A DNA stretch of 41,872 nucleotides from Calothrix sp. HK-06 (GCF_001904745.1 NZ_MRCD01000022.1:1-41872); one strand, 5' to 3'. Shown: positions 7,955 to 16,678, counted from the stretch's first letter. Translations and numbers: made by a program. Notes: generated by a model from the letters alone, not told the origin.

Positions 7955-9625
7955 TTATTTAGCTTTAGGTTTAAGTGACAACAACATTTCTACCTGGCTT
8001 GAACTTTTATCAGGGCTAGTAGCAGTCATGCTAACTCCGCGAATCGAAGATAAAAAAGCCTTTGACTGTGGGTCTATAGCATTGGCGCCAGTTGCAAATT
8101 TATCTACCAATACCATTGTTTTATCCATATCAAGGTAGAAGTAACCACCATTGGGTTTTTGCAACGAACTAGTAATTGTTTTAAAAGAATCATCACTTTC
8201 AAGTGATTTACCATTTTGTGTTGTTAGCACATCCGCTATCGGAGAACCAAGTGCTACAAATACGGTATCTTGGTCAAGCCAACCATGCGCGACTACCGCA
8301 CCTTGGTTAGGAACATTCCATTCAGTAACTTCCTTACCACCAACATTGCGCTGCTTAACACTGACATTTTGAGTTTTGACAAGACTATCAAGTTTAGCAA
8401 ACATTGATTTAGCAGTCTTATCATCTTTAGTGTCGAATACTAAGGCGCCACCAAAACCAGTTTGTGCGAGTAATCCTTTATTAGAAGGAATTGCAGCTAA
8501 TGCAAATTCGCCATCCATCCAAGCAAACACTTCTTTATCTAAGTCAATATTTGCATATTTAGTGTAGGTACGTGCGGCGCCTAAAGCTGTTTGAAGTTCA
8601 GGAAAATCTTTTGATTGGTTAAGCATTGCATCCCACCAACGGTTTACACCTTGCCCATTTATTAAAGCAAGGGTTTCCGCAGGTAATATAGAAACAATTT
8701 TGGAATTTGTTGGCTCGTATTGATATAGATTTAACTTAGGGTCAAGATTCGCAGTTGCCTTCATCCGTATACCAGCGTCGTCAATTCCAAACCCTACCAC
8801 CATTGATTTGACTTGTTTGAGTGAATCTAAAGCTTTTGGTGGAATTTTTGCTAGTTCTGGGTCAGATTTTATAAATGAATCAATCATTCCTGCATAGTCA
8901 GGAATATAAAATTGAGCAACAGTGTTTTTTAAATCGGCGCCTTTACTCAAAATTGTGCTAGCACCCTGTTTAGTTAGAAGCGATGGTTCACCTTTAAATG
9001 TATCAATAGCTTGTTCAACAGAACGTTTACTTGTACCATACACCACATAATTATTATCTAAAATGGCAGTATATGAGGGGGTATTTTGTTTAGTATCAGG
9101 TTTTGTTTGACTGATTGATTCAGTAATTTTTAAGCCTTTATATTCAATTTCTGTAGTTTTTACCCTTTTATCAACTTTCTTAGTAAAATTTAAAGCTGCA
9201 ATTTTATCTTTAATGCCAATAACCATTAAAAGTTCAGGTTCGGGTTTATTAGAGGCTCTTGCTTGTGCTGGTTTCACCGGACTTGGTGGTAACACAGCAA
9301 ACATAATTCCACCTACCCAAGGCTTAATATCCTTCTCGTAAGAATATCCCTCTTTCTCGGCACTTTTATTAAACTCCTCTAAACTTTTAGCAAACAACCT
9401 TTGTGTTTCAGGAGTACCAAACTGTTCAATTTTTGCCCAAGCTTTAGGGTCAGTCGTAATATAACCCGCCATAACTGCCTCATCCGGGATTATTTTGGCA
9501 CTAGCTAAGGCCCCAGAAGCATCACCAGATGGTCCCTTGAGTAAAAAAGTATATGCGGCGAAGGCGCCTGCTGCTACAACTGCTGTACCAATTGCAGCAA
9601 CTACATATTTTGATTTTCCAGCCAC
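7955..9625 (-). CDS. DUF3352 domain protein, membrane-anchored
   Basis: A 556-residue protein of the DUF3352 family, common in cyanobacteria and without a known function. An N-terminal anchor (about residues 8-30, VVAAIGTAVVAAGAFAAYTFLL) is followed by a large extracytoplasmic domain. Recognisable stretches include ASAKIIPDEAVMAGYITTDP, KPWVGGIMFAVLPP and VFVALGSPIADVLTTQNG. The start codon is GTG; no in-frame ATG lies close by. It is convergent with the GAF gene. The reading frame remains open for 42 codons after its stop, so the natural C-terminus may once have been longer. Seven GGCGCC sites occur in or just after it. The family call is by overall resemblance. Confidence 0.75.
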   Translation of the reverse strand: MAGKSKYVVAAIGTAVVAAGAFAAYTFLLKGPSGDASGALASAKIIPDEAVMAGYITTDPKAWAKIEQFGTPETQRLFAKSLEEFNKSAEKEGYSYEKDIKPWVGGIMFAVLPPSPVKPAQARASNKPEPELLMVIGIKDKIAALNFTKKVDKRVKTTEIEYKGLKITESISQTKPDTKQNTPSYTAILDNNYVVYGTSKRSVEQAIDTFKGEPSLLTKQGASTILSKGADLKNTVAQFYIPDYAGMIDSFIKSDPELAKIPPKALDSLKQVKSMVVGFGIDDAGIRMKATANLDPKLNLYQYEPTNSKIVSILPAETLALINGQGVNRWWDAMLNQSKDFPELQTALGAARTYTKYANIDLDKEVFAWMDGEFALAAIPSNKGLLAQTGFGGALVFDTKDDKTAKSMFAKLDSLVKTQNVSVKQRNVGGKEVTEWNVPNQGAVVAHGWLDQDTVFVALGSPIADVLTTQNGKSLESDDSFKTITSSLQKPNGGYFYLDMDKTMVLVDKFATGANAIDPQSKAFLSSIRGVSMTATSPDKSSSQVEMLLSLKPKAK

Positions 9626-10032
9626 TTTTATTAATCCATGCTATTTCCCTAAATTCTCAGCTAATTTTTTTAAGACAACATTGTAAAATTTTCGGATATA
9701 TTTCTCATGTCAATATATTTGCTGAATTTTCATGAGTTTCCTAGTAATATTACTTAGAAAAATTAAAGAATTGATAAAGCAAAATTGTCGAACAGGCATC
9801 TTTAACTGTTCAATATTAAATAATAAGTTGGCCGTAGAGTTGCTTAAGCTTGAACCAGTACCTTTTTAGTCAGTTGGTTCCAGCAGAAAGGTTAATTCAA
9901 GGGTTGTGACCCCCAAGACCCTTGAGAAGGGGGCTTTAAAGTTATTTAAGTTTTCTGTTTCTGTCTATAGACAGAGTTTAAAAACTTGCAAATAAAAAGT
10001 AAAATATGTAAATATTTAAATATGTGAAACCT
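9626..10032. other. Intergenic region with two competing hairpins
   Basis: This lies between the divergently oriented DUF3352 gene and the SMR exporter and should hold both promoters. CAAGGGT (9898-9904) can pair with ACCCTTG (9918-9924), and CCCCC (9910-9914) with GGGGG (9929-9933); the two stems exclude each other. That is the form of an attenuator, but the sequence also resembles the AAGGGGG-type intergenic repeats near 38.9 kb. I could not match a guanidine riboswitch consensus. Confidence 0.4.
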
Positions 10033-10353
10033 ATGTCTTGGATTTATATCGCTATTGCTAGTTTATTTGAAATCGGATGGGCAATTACTCTTAAATACTC
10101 CGAAGGTTTTACTAAGATTGTTCCTAGTATTACTACTATAATCTCGATGATATTAAGTTTTTGGTTTCTCTCGATGGGACTTCGGACTTTACCTGTTGGT
10201 ACTGCTTATACAGTTTGGACAGGTTTAGGCGCCGTAGGTACGGTTATATTAGGTGTAATTGTATTTAAAGAACCTATTGAGATACGTCGCTTTTTTTGTA
10301 TTGGTTTAATTCTTGCAGGAGTTATAGGGCTCAAGCTTGCTTCACCGCAGTAG
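10033..10353 (+). CDS. sugE: SMR-family exporter, Gdx/SugE type
   Basis: A small multidrug resistance family protein with four membrane helices. With the ATG at 10033 the protein is 106 residues and begins MSWIYIAIASLFEIGWA, which places the essential helix-1 glutamate at E13 as in Gdx/SugE. A GTG three codons upstream (10024) is possible but fits worse. The GTAYTVWTGLGAVGT block is typical of the SugE/Gdx subfamily rather than EmrE. Characterised members exchange guanidinium for protons across the inner membrane as homodimers. It stands alone, with a hairpin-bearing leader upstream. Subfamily assignment rests on the E13 context and the WTGLG block; transport of guanidinium here is inferred. 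Confidence 0.85.
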   Translation: MSWIYIAIASLFEIGWAITLKYSEGFTKIVPSITTIISMILSFWFLSMGLRTLPVGTAYTVWTGLGAVGTVILGVIVFKEPIEIRRFFCIGLILAGVIGLKLASPQ

Positions 10354-10722
10354 TGACGCTGATGGCATATCCTAACGCATCAAAGCTCAAAAAGATTTGC
10401 TATGGATGTAAAAACTTTATAATTACTTATTGTATTTATAAACATATAAGCATAAAATAATACACTTAGTTTACTAAAATAAATTATTATACATGAAGTC
10501 ATAGAAATTATTTATGAAATCTTCAATAATCTACGATGCATCACTTAAATTTATGATTTCAGTAGATTTTTCGCTGTGATAGCAATACGAAAACTATCCC
10601 GGTTCACACATTATTCATTTAAGTTTAAAGTTTTTATGTATTTTATTGTACATATGTTGAAAACAATCGCAAATTCACTTATTTTTTAAATAATTAAATT
10701 ATTCCCGAAGTGAGCCTGTTTA
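10354..10722. other. A+T-rich intergenic region, no recognised feature
   Basis: 369 bp between the SMR gene and the glycosyltransferase gene. It is strongly A+T-rich with stops in all frames, and I see no clear hairpin or repeat. It presumably carries the promoter of the glycosyltransferase operon. Confidence 0.5.
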
Positions 10723-11973
10723 ATGTTTTTACAAGTCCTCATTCCCCGTATTAAAAAACAATTTACTTTTTTGATAAATAAAATCCAAGCAAAAATCAAG
10801 CACGAGAAATGCTTCCGAGTCGTTTCCCTAAAATCACAGGGAGCTTCTCAGGGTAATGTACTAGTGTCTTACCGAATCGAACCATTCTTTCTAAAACCAA
10901 ATGAACCTGTCCCTAATGACCATACTTGGCACTGGGAATGTCGGCAAATCGTCTTAACCTTTTTAGAGCTTGGTTACTGCGTAGACGTTATTCAGTTTCA
11001 CAATCATAAATTTGTTCCTAAAAAAGACTACGCTTTTTTTATTGATATTCGTCATCGCTTAGAATCGCTCACTCCCTTACTTAACAAAGATTGTATTAAA
11101 ATACTACATAGTGATACAGCACATATTCTTTACCATAACGCCGCTGAGTTAAATCGACTACTTTCCTTACAACAGAGAAAGGGAATCACTCTCAAAGCGA
11201 TGAGGTATGAAGCAATCAATAATGCAATTGAATATGCTGATTGTGGAATCGTTTTAGGAAATGAGTTTACAGTTAATAGTTTCAGCTACGCCAAAAAACC
11301 AATATACCGTGTGCCAATTTCCGCTCCACAGGTTTATCCTTGGCCAGCAAAAAAAGATTTTGAAGCTGTCCGCAAGACTTTTCTCTGGTTTGGTAGCGGT
11401 GGACTAGTTCACAAGGGTTTAGATTTAGTATTGGATGCTTTTGCTGATATGCCAGATTACAATTTAATTGTTTGTGGTCCCATCAGTAAGGAAAAAGATT
11501 TTGAAGCTGCTTTTTATACAGAGCTATATCGCACGCCAAATATAAAGACTATTGGTTGGGTTGATATTAGTAGTGAGAAATTCTTAGAAATAGCGAATAG
11601 CTGTTTGGGAATTATTTATCCTTCTTGCTCTGAAGGTGGTGGTGGCTGTGTAATTACTTGTATGCACGCTGGTTTGATACCAATTGTTAGTTATGAATCT
11701 AGCGTAGACGTGCATGAAGATTGTGGAGTTATTCTAAAAGAATCTTCGGTTGCGGAAATTAAAGATTCGATTCGCACAGTAGCGAATCTCCCTAGCTCTC
11801 AACTTCAAATAATGGCAAGAAATGCTTGGGAATTTGCCAGAAAGAATCATACTAGAGAAAATTTTGCATCTTCATACCGCAACACTATTGAGACTATTAT
11901 TGCCACTCATTCCAAAAAACCAGTATTTAAGGACGTATGGGAATCAGAGAAATTGTTACTCAATCAAAAGTAA
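10723..11973 (+). CDS. Glycosyltransferase, GT-B fold (group 1 family)
   Basis: A 416-residue protein whose C-terminal half matches group 1 (GT4-like) glycosyltransferases: FLWFGSGGLVHKGLDLVLDA (about 223-242), LIVCGP, the TIGWVD strand, IIYPSCSEGGGG with the acidic donor-binding site, and a late HAGLIPIVSYESS. The N-terminal half is family-poor and contains NDHTWHWECRQI. It presumably transfers a sugar from a nucleotide donor in the cytoplasm; donor and acceptor are unknown. Its last 37 bp overlap the start of a PIG-L deacetylase gene in another frame, indicating translational coupling. No GGCGCC sites lie in its 1.25 kb, unlike most neighbours. A role in making a glycoconjugate with the next gene is inferred. 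Confidence 0.8.
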   Translation: MFLQVLIPRIKKQFTFLINKIQAKIKHEKCFRVVSLKSQGASQGNVLVSYRIEPFFLKPNEPVPNDHTWHWECRQIVLTFLELGYCVDVIQFHNHKFVPKKDYAFFIDIRHRLESLTPLLNKDCIKILHSDTAHILYHNAAELNRLLSLQQRKGITLKAMRYEAINNAIEYADCGIVLGNEFTVNSFSYAKKPIYRVPISAPQVYPWPAKKDFEAVRKTFLWFGSGGLVHKGLDLVLDAFADMPDYNLIVCGPISKEKDFEAAFYTELYRTPNIKTIGWVDISSEKFLEIANSCLGIIYPSCSEGGGGCVITCMHAGLIPIVSYESSVDVHEDCGVILKESSVAEIKDSIRTVANLPSSQLQIMARNAWEFARKNHTRENFASSYRNTIETIIATHSKKPVFKDVWESEKLLLNQK

Positions 11974-12701
11974 ACATTGGCGCCTTTATTCGCTCAATCA
12001 GCTCTACTATATTATATCGTTGGATATTATATTTTAAGAGCCAGCCAATAGTAGTCAGTCAAAAACCAGCAATGGTGTTTTCTCCTCACCAAGATGATGA
12101 AACACTAGGTTGTGGTGGTTTAATTGCTCTCAAACGTTTACAAGGAGTACCTGTAGAAATAGTTTTTCTAACTGACGGCAGGTATGGTAGACCCAACTGG
12201 ATATCAGAGGAAACAATTACGGATATTCGTTATTCTGAAGCTGTGAATGCCCTTGATATCTTAGGTGTCGGTAGCTCACAAGCTTATTTCCTCAATCACC
12301 TTGATGGTTCGTTGCAAAACTTATCGAACGAGCAGCGTCAAGAAATTGTTGATAAGTTAGTGCAACATTTACAGTCTTTTATGCCAGAGGAAGTTTACGT
12401 TCCTCATCGTAAAGATGGACATCCAGACCATGAAGCTACTCACAGTTTGGTTACAGAAGCTATCGCTAAGTCGCAACTAAAAGTAGAGTTACAAGAATAT
12501 CCGATTTGGATGCTTTGGCAAAATCCATTATCATCCAATCTCAAACAAGAAGATTTTACTCATGTATACCGATTGCCTATCGCTAATGTCAACGAGCGAA
12601 AAACTAAAGCAATCCAAAATTACCGCTCTCAGCTTCCTGGTATACCTAGGGGACTAATAGGACGTTTCTTTTTGCCACATGAGATTTTCTTCAAAAATTA
12701 A
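11937..12701 (+). CDS. PIG-L (LmbE) family deacetylase 1
   Basis: A zinc-dependent N-deacetylase of the PIG-L/LmbE superfamily, 254 residues. Metal-binding motifs are S-PHQDDETLGCGG (PHQDDE at 50-55) and GHPDH (H162, H165). Known members remove acetyl groups from N-acetylglucosaminyl lipids or thiols. The ATG at 11937 overlaps the glycosyltransferase by 37 bp. The first 45 residues are an extra, partly hydrophobic segment (AFIRSISSTILYRWILYF) that could tether the protein to the membrane; the core family begins at about residue 46, so a later start is possible. A second PIG-L protein is encoded 4 kb downstream. Two hairpins follow the stop. Confidence 0.88.
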   Translation: MGIREIVTQSKVNIGAFIRSISSTILYRWILYFKSQPIVVSQKPAMVFSPHQDDETLGCGGLIALKRLQGVPVEIVFLTDGRYGRPNWISEETITDIRYSEAVNALDILGVGSSQAYFLNHLDGSLQNLSNEQRQEIVDKLVQHLQSFMPEEVYVPHRKDGHPDHEATHSLVTEAIAKSQLKVELQEYPIWMLWQNPLSSNLKQEDFTHVYRLPIANVNERKTKAIQNYRSQLPGIPRGLIGRFFLPHEIFFKN

Positions 12702-12716
12702 CTTAAATAATTAAGA

Positions 12717-12744
12717 ATGAAAAATATTCTGAATTATTTTTCAT
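12717..12744 (+). terminator. A+T-rich hairpin after PIG-L 1
   Basis: Ten-bp perfect arms ATGAAAAATA (12717-12726) and TATTTTTCAT (12735-12744) with an eight-base loop, starting 16 bp after the stop. It could act as a terminator, although the stem is weak. Confidence 0.45.
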
Positions 12745-12818
12745 CTTGTGGGGTGGGCATCCTTGCCCGCCCTTTGTATTGGGACTATTAGGGTTCTAGA
12801 GACGCCCATTCCACAAGA
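12744..12818. repeat. Small inverted-repeat element with inner GC hairpin
   Basis: The 75-bp element is bounded by TCTTGTGG (12744-12751) and CCACAAGA (12811-12818). Inside, GGGTGGGCA (12751-12759) pairs with TGCCCGCCC (12764-12772, one G-T pair). Related copies occur at about 39170-39198 and 41610-41640. It has the form of a miniature palindromic element; no target duplication was seen. Confidence 0.5.
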
Positions 12819-12866
12819 GTATCTTATAAAGTAGATAATTAGAAAACTTATAATATTTCTACTTGC

Positions 12867-14315
12867 ATGAACCGTAAGCGTATACTCGCATTTATTGTTG
12901 CACTACTACTAATTGCTACTTCGTGGTGGAATGTAATGGCAGCGCAAACTTCTCTAACAATTCGCCATATCCAACGCGCGGGTGTACCTTTACTATACAT
13001 GGCGCCACAATTACAAAACAACCAAAAAGTACCAGGTGTTCTTATTGCTCATGGTTATGCTGGTTCCAAACAATTAATGCTGGGTTACGCTTACACGTTC
13101 GCACATGCTGGCTATGCTGTAATGTTATGGGATTTTGATAGCCATGCAGCAAATACCCAGCCATTACAACAAGATTCATTATCTTCAAATTTAAATGTTG
13201 CTTATACAGTATTAATTGAACAGCCAGAAGTAGATAAATCACGTCTAGCAACTCTTGGTCATTCAATGGGAAGCGGCGCCGTTATGTCTGCTGCTATAGA
13301 TAATGCTAGTAACTACGCTGCCACTATTGCCGTCTCACCCACAGGCGCCAGACCTACAAAAAATGTACCTCGTAATCTTCAACTGCAAGCGGGTAGTTGG
13401 GAAGGTAGATTTATTGCGAATGCACAACGTTTATTGCAAACAGCAGGTGGAGAAAATCGGAATTTTGCAGATGGAAAAGCAAGGAATTTAATAATCATTC
13501 CCAATGCTGAACATATAACAATACTGTTTCGTACACGTAGTCATGAAGCTGCGAAAAACTGGCTTGATGCGACTTTTGGTGTGCAGCGTCAAAGTAATTA
13601 TATAGATAATCGTATTATTTGGTATTTTGTACAGTTGGTAGGTTGGTTAGTCGCACTTGGCGCCATCACCCCTATTTTTAATATTAGCTTGAATGAAAAA
13701 AGCCCAAAAATTGTTGATTGGGCAGGTTTATTAGCGGCGCCGTTTTTCGCGAGTGGTGCGTTGATGCTGTTCAATAACTTTGGTAATATCGATAGCTTGG
13801 GTGGAGTGTTGGTTGGTGGAGCAGTCAGTATTTGGTATGCTGTAGCTGGTATAACTTGGCTGCTTATTATGGCACGTTTACCAAGACTGAGAATACAGGC
13901 ATTTTTTGCTGGAATTGCTCTATTTGCCCTACTATGGATAGCTTTTGGCGCAATGGCACAGGTCGTTTGGTTACAATGGTTGTTGGCGCCTGTAAGGTTA
14001 CAATTATTTCCTATTCTCGCAATTAGTTGTTTTCCTTGGTTTTTAGCATCGGGAATAACGCAGCAACATCTCACGTTTGGAAAACGAGTTTTATGGTGGT
14101 TAGGACAAAGCATAGTATTAATAGGTGGATTTATTTTGGTGCTTTACCTCTTGCCTCAACTTGGTTTTATTGCATTATTACTGCCTGTTTTTCCTGTGTT
14201 GGTGGCTATATTTTCTTTCACAGCTAGCGTGCTGAACGAGCCTTGGAGTTATGCTATTGGTAATACCTTGTTTTTTGGATGGGCACTTGCTGCAACTTTT
14301 CCTTTAGCCAGTTAA
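12867..14315 (+). CDS. Alpha/beta hydrolase fused to a multi-pass membrane domain
   Basis: A 482-residue protein in two parts. Residues about 55-235 are an alpha/beta hydrolase: oxyanion region AHGYAGS (61-67), nucleophile elbow GHSMGSG with S133, and a late NAEH216. Residues about 245-482 contain seven or so hydrophobic helices with no recognised family. A signal anchor (about 7-26) precedes the hydrolase, which should place it outside the cytoplasmic membrane. It resembles dienelactone-hydrolase/esterase-type proteins, but the substrate is unknown. It follows the PIG-L gene after about 165 bp and a palindromic element, so it is probably a separate unit. Six GGCGCC sites occur here, one of the densest patches. 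Confidence 0.75.
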   Translation: MNRKRILAFIVALLLIATSWWNVMAAQTSLTIRHIQRAGVPLLYMAPQLQNNQKVPGVLIAHGYAGSKQLMLGYAYTFAHAGYAVMLWDFDSHAANTQPLQQDSLSSNLNVAYTVLIEQPEVDKSRLATLGHSMGSGAVMSAAIDNASNYAATIAVSPTGARPTKNVPRNLQLQAGSWEGRFIANAQRLLQTAGGENRNFADGKARNLIIIPNAEHITILFRTRSHEAAKNWLDATFGVQRQSNYIDNRIIWYFVQLVGWLVALGAITPIFNISLNEKSPKIVDWAGLLAAPFFASGALMLFNNFGNIDSLGGVLVGGAVSIWYAVAGITWLLIMARLPRLRIQAFFAGIALFALLWIAFGAMAQVVWLQWLLAPVRLQLFPILAISCFPWFLASGITQQHLTFGKRVLWWLGQSIVLIGGFILVLYLLPQLGFIALLLPVFPVLVAIFSFTASVLNEPWSYAIGNTLFFGWALAATFPLAS

Positions 14316-14358
14316 AGTATAATGTGCAAGTGTTAATTTATAAAGCTGGATTAACAAA

Positions 14359-14595
14359 ATGATACCAGCAGATGGTCAAAATCTCCCTATTTGCGAAACC
14401 CAAGTGACACCAGAATGGCTGACCCTGGAATCTATTCAGTACGTAGCTGAATGTATCAATGATTGCGAAAATGCCCAAATGCTAGCAGAATTAAGACATA
14501 TCTTTCCACGCCAAGTTCTAACTGAGGCATCACGATATGTCAAACCACACCAACGTCAAAATATACGACTGTGGCTCACAGAACTTAATAAGTAA
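14359..14595 (+). CDS. Small hypothetical protein, probably conserved
   Basis: 78 residues, ATG start 43 bp after the hydrolase gene and likely in the same transcript. It is soluble, mostly helical and acidic in its N-terminal half (VAECINDCENAQMLAELRHI), with a basic segment YVKPHQRQNIRLWL near the end. It resembles small conserved cyanobacterial proteins of unknown function, and no domain was recognised. A hairpin terminator follows 12 bp after the stop. Confidence 0.65.
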   Translation: MIPADGQNLPICETQVTPEWLTLESIQYVAECINDCENAQMLAELRHIFPRQVLTEASRYVKPHQRQNIRLWLTELNK

Positions 14596-14606
14596 AATAA
14601 AAGCAA

Positions 14607-14640
14607 AGAAACCGGGTTTCAAACCACAAACCCGGTTTCT
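14607..14640. terminator. Strong hairpin AGAAACCGGGTTT, bidirectional
   Basis: Thirteen-bp perfect arms (14607-14619 and 14628-14640) with an eight-base loop lie between convergent genes. The motif is a familiar type of cyanobacterial intergenic palindrome and can serve as terminator for both strands. Confidence 0.75.
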
Positions 14641-14666
14641 AAGAATTTGGCGCCATTTATTTTTAT

Positions 14667-15248
14667 TTATTTTTGGAATTTCACCAGTTGGAGCAGATTT
14701 TGAAGCTTGAAATCATTCCAGTTTAACGAGGCTGAAGTTTCTATAATTAAATCTCCTTGTTTAACATTAGTTATTAAAGCAGAACCATTTTTAAGATTAT
14801 GGAAAAGAGCATCTACAAGCTGTGATTGATTTCGTGGTAGAGTATAATAAACTATATTATTTTCAAGTCTAACCCCTTTTGGTAAAGCTCCGTTAGGAAT
14901 TTTTCCTCCTAAAAATGTATTCCAACCAGCGATAAGATAACGATATACTAAAGAGTCTGTATAAAAAGATGGTGGTTTAAGTAAGCGCAATGTTCCTTCA
15001 AAAGTATCTTCGTGAAGAGTAATTTTCTCTGGAGTAAAATGTAATTGTACTTTAACTTTATTATTCTCCATTATCGCAATGAAGCCCTCTTCAACATCTG
15101 GTTGTAAGCTTTTTAACTGCTCAACTCTAGATTGTGCTTGTTCACAGAGAAGTAAAACTGTTTTTTTCTTTAAAGTTAATTGCTTTGCTTCTGAGTTAAA
15201 TATAATATATTCCTCAAAAGTCGCTCTGATTTTATTAAATATGCCCAT
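14667..15248 (-). CDS. Hypothetical protein
   Basis: 193 residues, not recognised. The N-terminus is basic and helical (KQLTLKKKTVLLLCEQAQSR); the rest alternates beta-like strands (VKVQLHFTPEKITLHEDTFE) and ends in SLNWNDFKLQNLLQLVKF. There is no signal peptide, membrane helix or catalytic motif, so a cytoplasmic protein is likely. It has an ATG start, is convergent with the small gene before it and divergent from the ACAD-like gene. It sits inside the putative sugar-tailoring block but on the opposite strand, so a link to that block is not implied. Confidence 0.6.
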   Translation of the reverse strand: MGIFNKIRATFEEYIIFNSEAKQLTLKKKTVLLLCEQAQSRVEQLKSLQPDVEEGFIAIMENNKVKVQLHFTPEKITLHEDTFEGTLRLLKPPSFYTDSLVYRYLIAGWNTFLGGKIPNGALPKGVRLENNIVYYTLPRNQSQLVDALFHNLKNGSALITNVKQGDLIIETSASLNWNDFKLQNLLQLVKFQK

Positions 15249-15460
15249 GTTTCTTTAAATCAGCAATACTAAGTTTTATATTATACAGTATAAATGAAAT
15301 TAAAGAGAAATCGTTAGTATAAATACGTAGATTCAAAGCTTATTTTAAACTTTTGATTAATAAATACCTTCCATGAGTCAGACCCAAAAATCACGCACTA
15401 GATAGAGGCATCAGGCACCTGTAATTATTTATTGTCGTCAATAATACTATTAAGCGTTAC

Positions 15461-16678
15461 ATGAACAAGGCTACTATTACTACTCAACCACTACAAGATT
15501 TCGCCCTGGCTCAATCGCTTTGCCCTACCATTACTCAAACTCTCACGCGCGCTGTGGAAATTGCTGACTTTTCTGCAGCAAACGCAGCTAATGTAGATGT
15601 AAATGGCGCCTTCCCACAACGCGAGTTTGAATTAATAGCGAATAACGGTTTACTCGCAGCACCGTTGCAGCGAGAATTAGGAGGGTGGGGTGCTGGCTTT
15701 GATGCTTCTGTAACTTATGAAACGTTAATGTTGCTCAAGCATATTGGACGCGGTAATTTAGCAGTGGGTCGAGTTTACGAAGGACATGTTAATGCACTGC
15801 AATTAATTCAAACTTTGGGCAGTAATGAACAAATACAAATGTATGCTTCAGATGCCCGCAATGGTAAAATATTTGGTGTATGGAATGCTGAAGCCAACGA
15901 TGGTGTAAAAGTAATTCCGCTTGATAACGGTAAATATAAACTTGAAGGCTCTAAAACATTTTGTTCTGGCGCCGGCTTTGTAGAAAGACCATTTGTAAAC
16001 GGTGCCTTACCAGATGGAACTTGGCAGATGTGTATTGTCCCAATGGAAGAAGTTGCCACAGTTAGTGACCCTTGTTGGTGGCAACCAAATGGAATGCGCG
16101 CAACTGCTAGTTATAAAATAGATTTTACTGGAGTTGAATTAGAACAAAGTTCATTAATTGCGAACCCAGGAGATTATTACCGTCAACCTTGGCTATCTGC
16201 GGGAGTTGTACGTTTTGCCGCTGTTCAACTAGGTGGCGCCGAAGCGTTGTTTAACTTAACACGCGAGTACCTTCAAAAATTGGACTATACAAACGACCCA
16301 TACCAACAAGAGCGTGTGGCAAGAATGGCAATGGCAGTTGAAAGCGGGAATCTATGGTTAAAAGGTGCCGCACAGGTAATAGAAAACTATGCTCCAATTT
16401 TTGGCGGTTATCCAACACAACCACATCCGAAAGTGGATCAGTTGGTCGCCTACGCCAACATGGTACGAAGTACAATTGAACAAATCTGTATTGATGTAAT
16501 TCAGATGTGTACACGTTCGGTTGGTACTCGTGGTTTACTACCACCGCATCAAATGGAACGGGTAATAAGAGATTTAACGCTGTACCTGCGTCAACCAGCA
16601 TTTGATGCAGCAGTTTCCAGCGTTGGACAATATTCATTAAGTCAAAACAATCCTGCTCATTCATTGTGGTATGAGTAA
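15461..16678 (+). CDS. Acyl-CoA-dehydrogenase-fold flavoprotein
   Basis: 405 residues of the acyl-CoA dehydrogenase superfamily: an N-terminal helical part (LLAAPLQRELGGWGAGF), a central beta-domain (KLEGSKTFCSGAGFVERPFV, WWQPNGMRATASYKIDFTGV) and C-terminal helices (IEQICIDVIQMCTRSVGTRG, RVIRDLTLYLRQPAFDA). FAD binding is expected. By eye, the usual C-terminal catalytic glutamate (YEGT in MCAD) is replaced in LYLRQPAFD, and the alternative helix-G glutamate (LERL in isovaleryl-CoA dehydrogenase) also seems absent (GVVRFAAVQLGG). A function other than acyl-CoA oxidation is therefore plausible; some family members are amino-sugar N-oxygenases. It overlaps the next gene by 8 bp (ATGAGTAA), giving translational coupling with a PIG-L deacetylase. 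Confidence 0.82.
   Translation: MNKATITTQPLQDFALAQSLCPTITQTLTRAVEIADFSAANAANVDVNGAFPQREFELIANNGLLAAPLQRELGGWGAGFDASVTYETLMLLKHIGRGNLAVGRVYEGHVNALQLIQTLGSNEQIQMYASDARNGKIFGVWNAEANDGVKVIPLDNGKYKLEGSKTFCSGAGFVERPFVNGALPDGTWQMCIVPMEEVATVSDPCWWQPNGMRATASYKIDFTGVELEQSSLIANPGDYYRQPWLSAGVVRFAAVQLGGAEALFNLTREYLQKLDYTNDPYQQERVARMAMAVESGNLWLKGAAQVIENYAPIFGGYPTQPHPKVDQLVAYANMVRSTIEQICIDVIQMCTRSVGTRGLLPPHQMERVIRDLTLYLRQPAFDAAVSSVGQYSLSQNNPAHSLWYE

Noticed and set aside
9838-10020. Possible guanidine riboswitch upstream of the SugE/Gdx gene
   Set aside because: I could not match the conserved guanidine-I core or paired ACGR-loop hairpins; the hairpins present resemble a common spacer repeat. A covariance-model search (RF00442, RF01068, RF01763) would settle it.
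13598-14113. 171-codon minus-strand frame inside the hydrolase gene
   Set aside because: Overlaps membrane-helix codons of a clear gene, and has no recognisable domain.
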